DNA of 64,000 nucleotides from Alishewanella longhuensis (GTDB lineage Bacteria > Pseudomonadota > Gammaproteobacteria > Enterobacterales > Alteromonadaceae). The position numbers and the translations under genes were made by a program. The stretch spans positions 62,001 to 126,000 of the forward strand of contig NZ_BNAO01000009.1 of the NCBI RefSeq assembly GCF_014653435.1, read 5' to 3'. Below, piece after piece: positions 19,527 to 31,235 of the stretch; the first letter of the stretch is position 1; each line of letters starts with the position of its first letter. Under the pieces are notes generated by a model. That model had not been told where the DNA came from. It did not search any database and saw nothing but the letters and a program-made list of their open reading frames with translations.

Positions 19527-20256
19527 CAGCCTGTTAGGCCACCTGCTGGAACTGCGTAATCGTTTACTACGTTGCATTGTTGCAGTGCTACTGGTATTTA
19601 TCGCTTTGGCCTATTTCGCCCGCGATATATACGCACTGTTAGCGCAACCTTTGCTCGCGGTGCTCCCAGAGGGCACTAGCATGATAGCTACCGATGTCGC
19701 AGCGCCTTTTTTTGCGCCCTTTAAACTGACGTTTATCGTTGCCATTTGTTTAGCCATACCTTATATCCTGCTGCAAGTCTGGCAATTTATTGCGCCGGCG
19801 CTATACAGCAAAGAAAAGCGTTTAATGGCACCTCTGGTTTTTAGTAGCACCCTGTTATTTTACGCCGGTATTGCCTTCGCCTATTTTATTGTATTTCCAC
19901 TGGTTTTCGCCTTTTTTACCAGCGTTGCCCCTGAGGGTGTTACTATCGCCACTGATATCAGTAGCTATCTGGATTTTGTATTAAAACTGTTTTTTGCCTT
20001 TGGCTTATCTTTTGAAATTCCTATTGCTATCTTACTACTGGTCTGGAGTGGTAGTGTTTCCCGGCAAGCGTTGGCTGAAAAACGCCCCTATATTATCGTG
20101 GCCGCTTTTATTGTCGGTATGTTACTTACGCCACCGGATGTGTTATCACAAGTATTATTAGCAATTCCAATGTGCTTATTATTTGAAGTGGGTTTGTGGC
20201 TAAGCCGCTTTTACGTACCAAAAGCAGATGACTCTACCGAGGAACTACAACAATGA
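19504..20256 (+). CDS. tatC: Twin-arginine translocase subunit TatC
   Basis: Six-helix core of the Tat receptor. The 250-residue protein contains [14 protein letters not shown] at the N-terminus (signal-peptide binding region), [13 protein letters not shown], and [14 protein letters not shown] plus [15 protein letters not shown] in the later helices. It overlaps tatB by 23 bases and the following secreted-protein gene by four (ATGA). Confidence 0.96.
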   Translation: MKTKPDPDSLLGHLLELRNRLLRCIVAVLLVFIALAYFARDIYALLAQPLLAVLPEGTSMIATDVAAPFFAPFKLTFIVAICLAIPYILLQVWQFIAPALYSKEKRLMAPLVFSSTLLFYAGIAFAYFIVFPLVFAFFTSVAPEGVTIATDISSYLDFVLKLFFAFGLSFEIPIAILLLVWSGSVSRQALAEKRPYIIVAAFIVGMLLTPPDVLSQVLLAIPMCLLFEVGLWLSRFYVPKADDSTEELQQ

Positions 20257-20741
20257 ATAAAATTTTACTCTGCAGCGCCAGCTTAATGGCTTTGTTACTT
20301 AGCCCGGCATTGCTGGCACAAACCTCACTATCCTCAGCCTTAGAGCAATGCCGTACAGAGCAAAATGCCCTGAAAAGGCTAGTCTGTTACGATGAAATAA
20401 AAACACCCAATGCGCCAGTTGCCGCAACGCCGGCTGCATCAGGTCGTAGCGCTGAAGCCAAAGCTACCCGGCCGGCCGGCAACAACGATTTTGGTTTAGA
20501 GCACAAAAAAACTGATGATACTGCAGATAAAGTCTCTGCTATCGTTAGCAAGATTACCTATAGCCCACGCAAAGAAATGATTATCGAATTTGACAATGGT
20601 CAGGTATGGCGGCAAACCGCCTCTGGCACTTACCCAATTAAGGTTGGTGAGCGGCACTTTATCAAACGCGGTATGTTAGGCGCTTTTTATCTTGGCAATG
20701 ATAACAACAACCGTACGCTAAAAGTAAAACGCGAAGACTAA
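20253..20741 (+). CDS. Small secreted protein of unknown function
   Basis: A 162-residue protein with a clear signal peptide (cleavage after about residue 22, LLSPALLAQ). The mature start has [19 protein letters not shown], a Cys-pair pattern (C...RLxCYD) seen in various periplasmic proteins, followed by an Ala/Pro-rich linker and a compact beta-rich C-terminal domain. It overlaps tatC by four bases and ends one base before tatD, so it is transcribed with them. It has no twin-arginine signal itself. I cannot assign a function. Confidence 0.8.
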   Translation: MNKILLCSASLMALLLSPALLAQTSLSSALEQCRTEQNALKRLVCYDEIKTPNAPVAATPAASGRSAEAKATRPAGNNDFGLEHKKTDDTADKVSAIVSKITYSPRKEMIIEFDNGQVWRQTASGTYPIKVGERHFIKRGMLGAFYLGNDNNNRTLKVKRED

Positions 20742-20742
20742 G

Positions 20743-22540
<1,798 letters not shown>

Positions 22541-22545
22541 TTGTG

Positions 22546-24102
22546 CTATTGAATAATCAGTTCCCAGCCTGCCTGTTGCTGATACTGTACCTCTTGCTCC
22601 AACTCCGCCCGCATTAGCGGGTGTTGCTCCAGCCAGCCGGCAGGCATATGTAAGGTAAGGGATTCTGCTTTGGCGCTAATGTTCACCTGCGGCAAGGCTT
22701 CATGCCGGCGGCGCATTGAGAGAATGACCGCTAAGCGTAAAATGCGGGTCAAACGTACCGTTAAAAGTACTGAGGTCATGGTTTGACGGGCAATGATCTC
22801 CCGGGCAATATCGGCCCGATGATTATAAACCAGCGCCATCACCAACTGTTGCTGGGCACGGGTAAAGCCAGGTAAATCAGAATGGTTAATAATATAAGCG
22901 CCATGATGATGATGGTTTTTATACTCTATTAACAGGCCCAGCTCGTGTAACAAGGCGCCAGAGCGCAACATGCTGTGGCCCTCAAAACGCTGTAAGTCCC
23001 AGCGGCTTTGCAGCTGCTCCGCCAGCTCAGCAGCCATTTCTGCTACCCGCTCAGCATGTTGTTGATCGATAAAATAGCGCACCATCAGGCTATTCACTGT
23101 ACGACTACGCACATTAGTATCTTGCAGCTGCGGCAACATGCTATAGAGCACACCTTCACGCAGTGCACCGCCCGAGAGGGTCATACCGGGTATTTGTAAC
23201 TGGCGGAACAAGGCAATTAAAATGGCCAGACCCGAGGCAAATACCTGCTTACGTTCTTGCGCTAACCCCAGAATATTCAATTGCTCGACCGGACCGCATG
23301 CCATCGCCTGCTGCATAATATCTTCCAGCCGCTGCAAGGTGATCACTTCGTCTTTACCCTGCGCCACCAAAATTTCTTGCATGGCTTGCACAGTGCCCGA
23401 AGCGCCAACAGCAATTTGCCAACCTTCATCCAGGAAACTTTGCTTTATCTGTTGTATTTCACGCTCTGCCGCATCAATAGCGGCCTGAAAATTCTCTTCA
23501 CTTAGTTGCTGATCGCTAAAATAACGCTCTAAAAATGTCACACAGCCCATATTGAGGCTACTTAATAACTTTGGTGTAAACCCCTGACCAATCACTACTT
23601 CGGTACTGGCACCACCAATATCAATCACTAAGCGATTACTTTCACTATTTGAGGTATGGGCTACACCAAGATAAATAATACGGGCTTCGTCTTCACCACT
23701 GATCACCTGAACTTTTTGTCCAAGTATGGCTTCAGCTTCTTGCAGAAAGGTTTTCACATTTTGTGCTAACCGTAGCGTAGCAGTGCCAACAATACGGATA
23801 TTTTGCGGTGGGATATCTTGCAAACGCTCAGCAAATAACGCCAGGCATTCCCAGCCGCGCTTCATCGCTTTGTGACTAAGCACCAAATTATCGTTTAAGC
23901 CAGCGGCTAAACGCACCTTGCGTTTAACCCGGCCAATCACTTGCACCGAGCCACCAACCACCTTGACCATAAGCATATGAAAGCTGTTGGAGCCAAGATC
24001 AATTACCGCATAGATATCGCTATGCGGTGAATTAGCCAAAGCAGCGAGGTCGCTGCTATCGGAACTATTAGCGAGGGCGGCTGCGCGGGGATCTTGAGCC
24101 AT
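22546..24102 (-). CDS. gppA: Ppx/GppA family phosphatase (guanosine pentaphosphate phosphohydrolase)
   Basis: Hydrolyses pppGpp to ppGpp and/or polyphosphate. The 518-residue protein has the ASKHA phosphatase motifs [36 protein letters not shown] and [13 protein letters not shown], followed by an HD-like C-terminal domain ([19 protein letters not shown]). GppA is preferred over Ppx because of the neighbouring rhlB, as in E. coli. ATG 24102 is used; an in-frame GTG at 24117 is also possible. Neither has a clear ribosome binding site, and both overlap the rhlB 3' end, so translation is probably coupled. Confidence 0.88.
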   Translation of the reverse strand: MAQDPRAAALANSSDSSDLAALANSPHSDIYAVIDLGSNSFHMLMVKVVGGSVQVIGRVKRKVRLAAGLNDNLVLSHKAMKRGWECLALFAERLQDIPPQNIRIVGTATLRLAQNVKTFLQEAEAILGQKVQVISGEDEARIIYLGVAHTSNSESNRLVIDIGGASTEVVIGQGFTPKLLSSLNMGCVTFLERYFSDQQLSEENFQAAIDAAEREIQQIKQSFLDEGWQIAVGASGTVQAMQEILVAQGKDEVITLQRLEDIMQQAMACGPVEQLNILGLAQERKQVFASGLAILIALFRQLQIPGMTLSGGALREGVLYSMLPQLQDTNVRSRTVNSLMVRYFIDQQHAERVAEMAAELAEQLQSRWDLQRFEGHSMLRSGALLHELGLLIEYKNHHHHGAYIINHSDLPGFTRAQQQLVMALVYNHRADIAREIIARQTMTSVLLTVRLTRILRLAVILSMRRRHEALPQVNISAKAESLTLHMPAGWLEQHPLMRAELEQEVQYQQQAGWELIIQ

Positions 24103-25357
24103 TAGGAGAACGCCCACTGTTACTTCTGCTACCGGAGCCGCTGCGTGCCTGACCTGGCCGACGCCGAACCCGAGGTTTTGGCGGTGTAAGGTCGGTTAAT
24201 AGCGCCTCGGCGTCATACTGGGTAACAGCAATAGGATGACGGATATAGTCTTCTATTGCTGTTAAATTTAACGCATAGCGTTCACAGGCAAAACTAATGG
24301 CTTTGCCGCTTTCACCCGCGCGGCCAGTACGGCCAATCCTGTGCACATAATCTTCACAGTCATCCGGTAAATCATAATTAAATACATGGCTAACTTTTGG
24401 AATGTGTAAGCCACGGGCAGCAACATCGGTTGCCACTAAAATATCTAACTTACCGGTGGTAAAATCGTCCAGGATTTTCAGACGTTTTTTCTGAATCACA
24501 TCACCGGTTAATAAACCTACGCGATGGCCGTCCGTATCCAACCAGTGATAAACGTCTTCACAGGCATGTTTGGTATTAGCAAACACTATGGCTTTGTCTG
24601 GCCACTCTTCCTCGAGCAGGGTTAATAACAAAGGCATTTTATGTTCATGCGCGGGGTAAAACAGCTCTTCGCTGATCCGGCTACCGGTCATTTCTTCTGG
24701 TGCGATATGGATATGCACCGGCTGATTCATCTTTTCGAAAGCCAATTCCTGTACTTTATAAGATAAAGTAGCAGAAAATAATAAGCTCAAGCGTTCCGTC
24801 ACGGGTGGCATACGATTAAACATAAAGCGGATGTCTTTGATAAAGCCCAGATCAAACATCCGGTCGGCTTCATCCAGTACCACCACCTGAATTTGTGACA
24901 GCTCAAACAGGCCTTGTTTTAAATAGTCAATTAACCGGCCTGTGGTACCAATTAAAATATCTACGCCTTGTTCCAGCAACTGGCGTTGAGAATCGTAACC
25001 CTCGCCCCCATAAATCAAACCTAGACGCAGGTTAGATTTTTGCGCCAAAATAACGGCGTCGTTGTGGATCTGAACAGCAAGTTCACGCGTAGGAGCCATA
25101 ATAATGGCTCTTGGTTGGCCGGAACCCTTAGGTTCGTGGGTTAACAAGTGGTGGAACGTAGCCGTTAAGAACGCTAACGTTTTACCTGTACCTGTTTGCG
25201 CCTGGCCTGCAATATCTTTACCTGCTAATGCAAGGGGTAAACATTGCGCCTGAATTGGCGTACAATAGCTATAACCTTGAGCGTTAAGCGCGTCAAGAAC
25301 CTGTGGCGCCAATGCGAAATCGGCGAATTTATGCGATGTTAAGTGTGTTTTATTCAT
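24068..25357 (-). CDS. rhlB: ATP-dependent RNA helicase RhlB
   Basis: DEAD-box helicase, in E. coli part of the RNA degradosome. The 429-residue protein has Q motif ([17 protein letters not shown]), motif I AQTGTGKT, motif II DEAD in [14 protein letters not shown], motif III SAT, and motif [13 protein letters not shown] basic, Ser/Arg/Gly-rich tail of about 40 residues (from roughly 390) ends the protein and likely binds RNA. It is divergent from trxA and upstream of gppA. The synteny gppA-rhlB-trxA-rho matches E. coli. Confidence 0.94.
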   Translation of the reverse strand: MNKTHLTSHKFADFALAPQVLDALNAQGYSYCTPIQAQCLPLALAGKDIAGQAQTGTGKTLAFLTATFHHLLTHEPKGSGQPRAIIMAPTRELAVQIHNDAVILAQKSNLRLGLIYGGEGYDSQRQLLEQGVDILIGTTGRLIDYLKQGLFELSQIQVVVLDEADRMFDLGFIKDIRFMFNRMPPVTERLSLLFSATLSYKVQELAFEKMNQPVHIHIAPEEMTGSRISEELFYPAHEHKMPLLLTLLEEEWPDKAIVFANTKHACEDVYHWLDTDGHRVGLLTGDVIQKKRLKILDDFTTGKLDILVATDVAARGLHIPKVSHVFNYDLPDDCEDYVHRIGRTGRAGESGKAISFACERYALNLTAIEDYIRHPIAVTQYDAEALLTDLTPPKPRVRRRPGQARSGSGSRSNSGRSPNGSRSPRSRPR

Positions 25358-25458
25358 ACCTGCCTAGCATAACTGTTACGCTTGCAATAAGAAACAGCCG
25401 CGATTAAATTGATAGTATATTTTAGCAGTGTAACTGCACAGCCTGAACGGAGAAATAG

Positions 25459-25785
25459 ATGAGCGAACATATTTTACAGGTTTCTGACGACAGTTTTGAA
25501 ACTGACGTGTTAAAAGCAGAAGTTCCAGTACTGGTAGACTTCTGGGCAGAGTGGTGTGGCCCTTGTAAAATGATCGCGCCGATACTGGACGATGTAGCGA
25601 CTGAATACGCCGGCAAAGTCGCCGTCGCTAAGGTTAACATCGATCAAAATCCTAATACGCCGCCAAAATTTGGTATTCGTGGTATTCCAACCTTATTGCT
25701 GTTCAAAAATGGTCAGGTGGCAGCCACTAAAGTAGGGGCGTTATCTAAAACGCAGTTAAAACAGTTTTTGGATAGCAATATCTAA
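25459..25785 (+). CDS. trxA: Thioredoxin 1
   Basis: General cytosolic protein disulfide reductase. The 108-residue protein has the active site WCGPC (W32-C33-G34-P35-C36) and the cis-Pro loop [11 protein letters not shown]. It is preceded by CGGAG and followed ten bases later by a strong terminator, so it is probably a single-gene transcript. Confidence 0.98.
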   Translation: MSEHILQVSDDSFETDVLKAEVPVLVDFWAEWCGPCKMIAPILDDVATEYAGKVAVAKVNIDQNPNTPPKFGIRGIPTLLLFKNGQVAATKVGALSKTQLKQFLDSNI

Positions 25786-25794
25786 ATTCGCAAG

Positions 25795-25824
25795 AAAGGC
25801 GTATTTTTTGTACGCCTTTTTTTA
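25795..25824 (+). terminator. Rho-independent terminator after trxA
   Basis: AAAGGCGTA and its exact complement TACGCCTTT form a nine-bp stem with a seven-base T-rich loop, followed by a run of Ts (seven in total from 25817). Confidence 0.93.
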
Positions 25825-25976
25825 TTGTGCGCTGGACGTAACTAGTCACAGCTGCTATTGTGTGCAGTAGCAAATATCTGAAACCACGCTTGTCCGTCGA
25901 ATAAACCAACTTCTATCCTAATTTTATCGAGCTGATAAGCATTTAATCTGTTTTTACCAACAAGAACCCATCAAAT
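25825..25976 (+). promoter_or_regulatory. rho leader/promoter region
   Basis: About 150 bp between the trxA terminator and the rho ATG. In enteric bacteria rho is autoregulated by Rho-dependent attenuation in its leader, so this is where such control would act. I see no clear leader peptide or promoter; the last 60 bases are poor in G, as expected of a Rho-loading leader. The regulatory role is inference. Confidence 0.35.
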
Positions 25977-27242
25977 ATGCATTTAACAGAACTGAAACTG
26001 AAGCCAATTAGCGAACTGGTTGAGTTAGCCGAGTCTATGGGCCAGGAAAATATGGCCCGCCTGCGCAAACAAGATATCATCTTCGCCATTCTTAAAGCCC
26101 ATGCCAAAAACGGTGAAGAAATCTACGGTGACGGCGTACTGGAGATCTTACAAGATGGCTTCGGTTTTCTGCGGTCTTCAGACAGTTCTTACTTGGCTGG
26201 CCCTGACGATATCTATGTTTCTCCCAGTCAAATTCGCCGCTTTAACTTACGGACTGGCGATAGCATTTCGGGTTTAATCCGGCCACCGAAAGAAGGTGAA
26301 CGTTACTTTGCACTTTTAAAAGTGAGCGAAGTAAACTTCGGCAAACCAGAGCACGCCCGTAATAAGATTTTATTTGAAAACTTAACGCCTTTACATGCTA
26401 ACTCTCGTTTACGGATGGAGCGCGGTAATGGCAGCCGTGAAGATATCACGGCACGGGTACTCGACTTAGCGTCACCCATTGGCCGCGGCCAGCGTGGTTT
26501 AATTGTCGCGCCACCAAAAGCCGGTAAGACCATTTTGCTGCAAAATATTGCACAGTCCATCGCCGCTAATCATCCTGAATGTGTGCTGATGGTATTGCTG
26601 ATTGATGAGCGGCCAGAAGAAGTTACCGAAATGCAGCGTCTGGTTAAAGGCGAAGTTATCGCCTCGACCTTCGATGAACCGGCCAGCCGCCACGTACAAG
26701 TGGCCGAAATGGTTATCGAAAAAGCCAAGCGTCTGGTTGAACATAAAAAAGACGTTATTATCCTGCTCGACTCCATTACCCGCTTAGCCCGCGCTTATAA
26801 CACTGTTATTCCAAGCTCAGGCAAGGTGTTAACCGGTGGTGTCGATGCCAACGCCCTGCATAAGCCAAAACGTTTCTTTGGTGCAGCGCGTAATGTAGAA
26901 GAAGGCGGCAGTTTAACCATTATTGCCACCGCTTTGGTTGATACCGGTTCGAAAATGGACGAGGTAATTTACGAAGAATTCAAAGGTACCGGTAATATGG
27001 AACTGCATCTCTCGCGGAAAATTGCGGAACGCCGCGTATTCCCAGCCATTGATTTTAACCGCTCAGGTACCCGTCGCGAAGAGCTTTTGGCATCGCCGGA
27101 AGAACTGCAAAAAATGTGGATTCTGCGCCGCATTCTGCATCCGATGGATGAAACAGATTGCATGGAGTTCCTGATCGATAAGTTGTCGATGACCAAAACT
27201 AACGACGAATTTTTCGATGCTATGAAACGGCAAAAATCTTAA
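25977..27242 (+). CDS. rho: Transcription termination factor Rho
   Basis: Hexameric RNA helicase that ends transcription. The 421-residue protein has the N-terminal RNA-binding domain ([20 protein letters not shown]), the Walker A region [11 protein letters not shown] near residue 178, [13 protein letters not shown], Walker [17 protein letters not shown], and the R-loop region [26 protein letters not shown] (given in parts). Full length and very conserved. It has its own terminator. Confidence 0.98.
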   Translation: MHLTELKLKPISELVELAESMGQENMARLRKQDIIFAILKAHAKNGEEIYGDGVLEILQDGFGFLRSSDSSYLAGPDDIYVSPSQIRRFNLRTGDSISGLIRPPKEGERYFALLKVSEVNFGKPEHARNKILFENLTPLHANSRLRMERGNGSREDITARVLDLASPIGRGQRGLIVAPPKAGKTILLQNIAQSIAANHPECVLMVLLIDERPEEVTEMQRLVKGEVIASTFDEPASRHVQVAEMVIEKAKRLVEHKKDVIILLDSITRLARAYNTVIPSSGKVLTGGVDANALHKPKRFFGAARNVEEGGSLTIIATALVDTGSKMDEVIYEEFKGTGNMELHLSRKIAERRVFPAIDFNRSGTRREELLASPEELQKMWILRRILHPMDETDCMEFLIDKLSMTKTNDEFFDAMKRQKS

Positions 27243-27249
27243 TCAGAAT

Positions 27250-27276
27250 AACCGGCTACTACAGCCGGTTTTTTTC
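27250..27276 (+). terminator. Rho-independent terminator after rho
   Basis: AACCGGCT and AGCCGGTT pair as an eight-bp stem around the loop ACTAC, followed by at least five Ts. It overlaps the last codons of the convergent gene ending at 27259. Confidence 0.9.
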
Positions 27277-28119
27277 TGCCATTTGCTCGCGAATGCTTTC
27301 AAATGTCGGCATTAAAATCTTTATCGCATTTTCATCCAGCCAGAAAAATAAGACGTCAGCGTAATCCTCGGCTAACCAGAGATCTGGGATAACCTTGTTG
27401 ATATCGTTAATTAAATTCTCGGCTAATACGGTTTTATTACAGGTGATATAAGAAACAGACTGCGGCTTGGCATCTAACATCGCAGCGCTTTTTATTATCT
27501 GCTGCGCTTTTAAAGTGCGCTGATAAAACTGTAAGCGCTCCGGATACTCAATCACGTAATCTACCCGTTTAGACAGTAGCAAAGCAGCCGCATTTAATTC
27601 ACTGGTAAAAGCACTTGCCAGCAAGGCTGCACCAGATTGCGTTATGGCTTGCAGCATCACCTCTGGATAATGGCGATTAGGCTGATATGCCCCGAGCAAC
27701 TCCGGATGCTGGACTAATTTACGTAAGTCCAGTTGCCATTGCTGATCCAGTAAAGATTCAACAAAGCTGCCTGCAACATAATTAATCGCAAAGCCGGGGC
27801 CTACGGCTAAAGGCAAAGAGTAAAAACGTGTTTTGCTTCTTTCTTCAGTGTAAAGCGCACCAGTAGCACAAACCGTCTCATCAGTATTCAAAAAATACGA
27901 TTCTATTCTGCCCAGGCTGGTTAGCCGCAACTGGTGTTGGTATTGGGGTAATAAGGCGGTTAAGCGCTGCTGTAAAACATCAAAAGTACCTTGCCCCTGA
28001 AAAGGGCCCTCGACAATTTGATGCGGTGCCCAGTCGGTTTGTAACCATACGACAGTCGCAGCTTTTTGTTCTGTTTGCGGCAATAGCGATGCTAGCGCCA
28101 TGATGGCAAATGTTAACAT
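27259..28119 (-). CDS. Periplasmic solute-binding-like protein (TIGR02285-type), ligand unknown
   Basis: A 286-residue protein with a short N-terminal hydrophobic signal (about 1-15) and a periplasmic-binding-protein-like fold; the pattern WLQTDWAPHQIVEGPFQGQG and the later YITCNKTVLAENLINDINK resemble the TIGR02285 group of uncharacterised extracellular binding-like proteins. No permease or ATPase lies near. It follows deoA by 44 bp on the same strand, with GGGAG five bases before its ATG. Its ligand cannot be read from the sequence. Confidence 0.75.
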   Translation of the reverse strand: MLTFAIMALASLLPQTEQKAATVVWLQTDWAPHQIVEGPFQGQGTFDVLQQRLTALLPQYQHQLRLTSLGRIESYFLNTDETVCATGALYTEERSKTRFYSLPLAVGPGFAINYVAGSFVESLLDQQWQLDLRKLVQHPELLGAYQPNRHYPEVMLQAITQSGAALLASAFTSELNAAALLLSKRVDYVIEYPERLQFYQRTLKAQQIIKSAAMLDAKPQSVSYITCNKTVLAENLINDINKVIPDLWLAEDYADVLFFWLDENAIKILMPTFESIREQMAEKNRL

Positions 28120-28163
28120 CTAAACTCCCTTTCATCGTACCATCCCCGGCACCGCAACAAGCA

Positions 28164-29486
28164 TCAACCGATCAACTGGTGCACTAAAGGTGGCAAACTC
28201 TGATGATCAGCTGAATCGCCAAAGGTGCAGGCAGCCAGAAACTCTGAAGTCGCCTTGGTCGCAGCGTCAATAGAAGAAGCATGCACCAACGCCAGACGCT
28301 GGCCAGCGACCACTTCGACCCCAGCTGGCAGAATAGCACTAAAACCGACTGCAGGATCAATTTGCTGGGCCGGGTGCGAACGCCCACCACCCAGCCGCAC
28401 AACGGCCATACCTAAGCCAACAGTGTGAGTATAGTGCAGTTTCCCGCTTTGTGGTGCCAAAATAGCCTGTACTACCGGCGCTATTGCCAGATACTGCTCT
28501 GGCCGCTCTAGCAGGTCGTTAGGCCCGCCCATAGCAGACACCATTTTTGCGAAAATTTCTGCAGCTTTACCCGAGCTTAAGCTGTGTTCCAGCGCCGCAA
28601 TAGCCGAGGCTTTATCTTGATATAATTTGCCCAGCAGTAACATATTGGCACCGAGTTCTAGTGTTAGCTGATGCAAACGCGGCTCGCGGTATTTACCGGT
28701 TAAATAATCCAGCGTTTCCACTACTTCTAACGCATTACCTGCGGTAGTGCCAAGGATTTGATTCATATCAGTAATCAATGCCCGGGTAGCAACACCAGCA
28801 CCGGTCGCGGTATTTACGATACTATGTGCCAAGGCCTGGGCGTCATTGGCGGTGGCCATAATGGCGCCATTACCCACCTTGACATCCATCACTAGCGCAT
28901 CCAGCCCTTCTGACAGCTTCTTCGATAAAATAGAGGCGGTAATTAACGGGATAGACTCCACAGTCGCGGTAACATCACGAATGCCATATAAGCGACGATC
29001 GGCTGGTGCCAGCTCGCTACTTTGGCCAACAATGACACAGCCCAGCTCTGGCAGTAACTGTTGAATGCGACTTAACGACTGGGTACAGCTGTAACCCGGA
29101 ATCGCCTCTAACTTATCGACGGTACCGCCAGTATGGCCCAAACCGCGCCCGGCAATACTGGGCATATAGGCGCCGCAGGCTGCTACCATCGGCGCCAGCA
29201 TTAACGTCACTTTATCACCCACGCCACCGGTGCTGTGCTTATCAACTACCGGACCATCTAACTTGCCCTGCCAGTTTAATACCGTGCCGGAATCTCGCAT
29301 GGCTAAGGTCAGCGCTACTGTTTCTGGCACTGTCATGCCATTTAAATAAATCGCCATTGCCAACGCAGCCGCCTGACTGTCGCTAAAACTGTCATCGGTC
29401 AAGCCTTTAACAAATTGCTGAATTTCGGCTTCGGCTAACATCTGGCCATTACGTTTGGTTTTAATTATTTCCTGTGGAATTGCCAT
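28164..29486 (-). CDS. deoA: Thymidine phosphorylase
   Basis: Phosphorolysis of thymidine and deoxyuridine to base and deoxyribose-1-phosphate. At 440 residues it equals the E. coli length. Motifs: MAIPQEIIKTKRNGQ at the start, the phosphate-site DKHSTGGVGDKVTLMLAP near residue 80, and RGLGHTGGTVDKLEAIPG. The frame extends to GTG 29498, but that codon is inside the ribosome binding site; ATG 29486 fits the family N-terminus, with AGGAG 11 bases upstream. It forms a nucleoside salvage pair with cdd, but deoC, deoB and deoD are not in the window. Confidence 0.95.
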   Translation of the reverse strand: MAIPQEIIKTKRNGQMLAEAEIQQFVKGLTDDSFSDSQAAALAMAIYLNGMTVPETVALTLAMRDSGTVLNWQGKLDGPVVDKHSTGGVGDKVTLMLAPMVAACGAYMPSIAGRGLGHTGGTVDKLEAIPGYSCTQSLSRIQQLLPELGCVIVGQSSELAPADRRLYGIRDVTATVESIPLITASILSKKLSEGLDALVMDVKVGNGAIMATANDAQALAHSIVNTATGAGVATRALITDMNQILGTTAGNALEVVETLDYLTGKYREPRLHQLTLELGANMLLLGKLYQDKASAIAALEHSLSSGKAAEIFAKMVSAMGGPNDLLERPEQYLAIAPVVQAILAPQSGKLHYTHTVGLGMAVVRLGGGRSHPAQQIDPAVGFSAILPAGVEVVAGQRLALVHASSIDAATKATSEFLAACTFGDSADHQSLPPLVHQLIG

Positions 29487-29494
29487 CTTGGTTA

Positions 29495-29950
29495 TCACTC
29501 CTTGTTAATTTTATTACTGGCGGCCAGATAAGTCGGGGTAAAGGCGTCGGGCAATAATTGCTGTAAGCTCCAGCTTTGTTGCTGCCCAAGATGATTACAA
29601 CTGGCAATGGGGCTTTCCGGTAAGAAAAACTCTGCAATCACTTGCCGGCAAATACCACAAGGTGGTGTCAGTTTTTCTTGTGGGGTATAGACCATTAAGA
29701 CGCTGAATTTGCGCTGCCCAGCCACTACGGCCGCCGCAATCGCATTGCGCTCGGCGCAAACAGTGCCACCGTAAGAGGCGTTTTCAACATTACAACCGCT
29801 AAAGATCTGGCCGTTTTCTGCCAGTACTGCTACACCAACCGGAAACTGACTATAGGGCGCATAAGCCTGCGCGGCGGCTTGTTTGGCAGCCGTTTGTAAG
29901 GCTGCCCAATTAATTGTAGTCACGGCAAAAACTCTATTGCTAATGGGCAT
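29495..29950 (-). CDS. cdd: Cytidine deaminase
   Basis: Deaminates cytidine and deoxycytidine to (deoxy)uridine. The 151-residue protein is of the short homotetrameric type: GCNVENASYGGTVCAERNAI contains the catalytic Glu and first zinc Cys, and PPCGICRQVIAEF the second Cys pair. The ATG at 29950 has no good ribosome binding site; a GTG at 29923 (before TTINWAAL) would remove nine residues and is equally plausible. It precedes deoA with nine bases between the stop and its ATG. Confidence 0.92.
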   Translation of the reverse strand: MPISNRVFAVTTINWAALQTAAKQAAAQAYAPYSQFPVGVAVLAENGQIFSGCNVENASYGGTVCAERNAIAAAVVAGQRKFSVLMVYTPQEKLTPPCGICRQVIAEFFLPESPIASCNHLGQQQSWSLQQLLPDAFTPTYLAASNKINKE

Positions 29951-29985
29951 ATAGTTTTGCGTTGTTTTACGTTAAGGTCAAGCGC

Positions 29986-31155
29986 TCACTGGTGTAAGCG
30001 GCTAAGTCGCCGAGAAAACAGCACAAGCATTAACAATAACCAACCGCAGGCTAACGGCACCAGCCAATAGGCTTGCAGAATACCCGCCTGCTGCGCCCAC
30101 AAACCGGTAGCCAAGCCGGCAAACTGAAAACCGATAGAGCTACCAATGCTGGCAATGCCGGATAGCACCGGGCCATTGTCGCTATCTATATCCATTACGG
30201 TTGCCAGCATTAATGGAAATAAACCACCAATACCCAGCCCAAGTAGGAAGTTGCCGGCAGTCAGCAACGAGATACCCACACCCCATTTAATAAGTAAGGC
30301 GCCACTGAGTGCCAAAATACCCAACAGCAGCATAAGCGAAGCGGCACTTAACCAGCGCAGCAATAGCGCAAACCCAAGCCGGCTAAGTACCATACCGCCA
30401 GTAAACCAGGCTAGCAGCAAACGCGCTTGCTCTGATGCTAACCCCAAACCATCAACTGCATAGCTGACAAACCAATTACCCTGACCCCACTCTGCTGCAC
30501 CATAGCCAATCATAACGAGTAACAGCAGCATAAATAACGGCTGCCGTAAGACATTACCATACGACAAGCTTCGGCCACTCGACTGGCTAGCTGCCGCCAG
30601 CATGGGCTGCGCTTTCGCGACTTGCCAGCTATAAAGCCCAACGAGCAAAAGCCCCAGCGCAATAATCCGCACTGGCCAGCGCCAGTCATCCAATACCCAA
30701 AATAACGCAACCACCCACAATGGTGCCGTTAAGGTGCCCAGGCTAAACATAAAGTCCATCAGCCCCATCATAGCAGCTCTTTTATTAGCAAATAGCCTGG
30801 CAATAAGCGTATGGCCAATAGTAAACATAATAGAATAGGTCATGCCCACCAGCACAATCAGCGGCAACAGCCAGTACCACGACGGGATAACAGAGAGCAA
30901 CAACAGCAATACCACTTCACAAAATGCCAAGGCAGCAAATAAGCGCAGAAAATGAAAGCGCTGTGCGTACTTGCCGCCCAGGATGGCGCCGATAATAGTG
31001 CCAAGCGACATCAAGCTAAAAAACAGCCCACTGATGGTTGCAGACATGCCCAGTGCCGCCGCCATATCGGGCAATAATAAGCCCCAAAGAATAATGAGAT
31101 TTCCCAATAGAAAAAAACCGCTGAAAATAACGGCGGTAGGCGCGCTGCGCGACAT
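29986..31155 (-). CDS. MFS transporter, substrate unknown
   Basis: A 389-residue inner-membrane protein with about twelve helices and a major facilitator superfamily pattern (GTIIGAILGGKYAQRF between helices 2 and 3). The first helix region SGFFLLGNLIILWGLLLPDMAAALGM is MFS-like. It lies just upstream of cdd-deoA, so a nucleoside or related substrate is possible, but nothing in the protein shows this. GGAG lies seven bases before the ATG, just after the terminator of the preceding gene pair. Confidence 0.82.
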   Translation of the reverse strand: MSRSAPTAVIFSGFFLLGNLIILWGLLLPDMAAALGMSATISGLFFSLMSLGTIIGAILGGKYAQRFHFLRLFAALAFCEVVLLLLLSVIPSWYWLLPLIVLVGMTYSIMFTIGHTLIARLFANKRAAMMGLMDFMFSLGTLTAPLWVVALFWVLDDWRWPVRIIALGLLLVGLYSWQVAKAQPMLAAASQSSGRSLSYGNVLRQPLFMLLLLVMIGYGAAEWGQGNWFVSYAVDGLGLASEQARLLLAWFTGGMVLSRLGFALLLRWLSAASLMLLLGILALSGALLIKWGVGISLLTAGNFLLGLGIGGLFPLMLATVMDIDSDNGPVLSGIASIGSSIGFQFAGLATGLWAQQAGILQAYWLVPLACGWLLLMLVLFSRRLSRLHQ

Positions 31156-31164
31156 GGCTTACTC

Positions 31165-31192
31165 CAAAAAAATAGACCGGCGAACGCCGGCC
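31165..31192 (-). terminator. Terminator after the omega-amidase gene (minus strand)
   Basis: Read on the minus strand, GGCCGGC and GCCGGTC pair (seven bp with one G-U) around loop GTTC, followed by TA and a T-run. It separates the aminotransferase/omega-amidase transcript from the MFS gene, whose ribosome binding site begins right after the T-tract. Confidence 0.8.
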
Positions 31193-31235
31193 GTACTGCT
31201 CTGTCTCACCAAAAAACCAGAGACATTATCTGATG

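Noticed and set aside
25422-25640. 72-residue minus-strand frame over trxA
   Set aside because: Shadow of trxA in the reverse strand.
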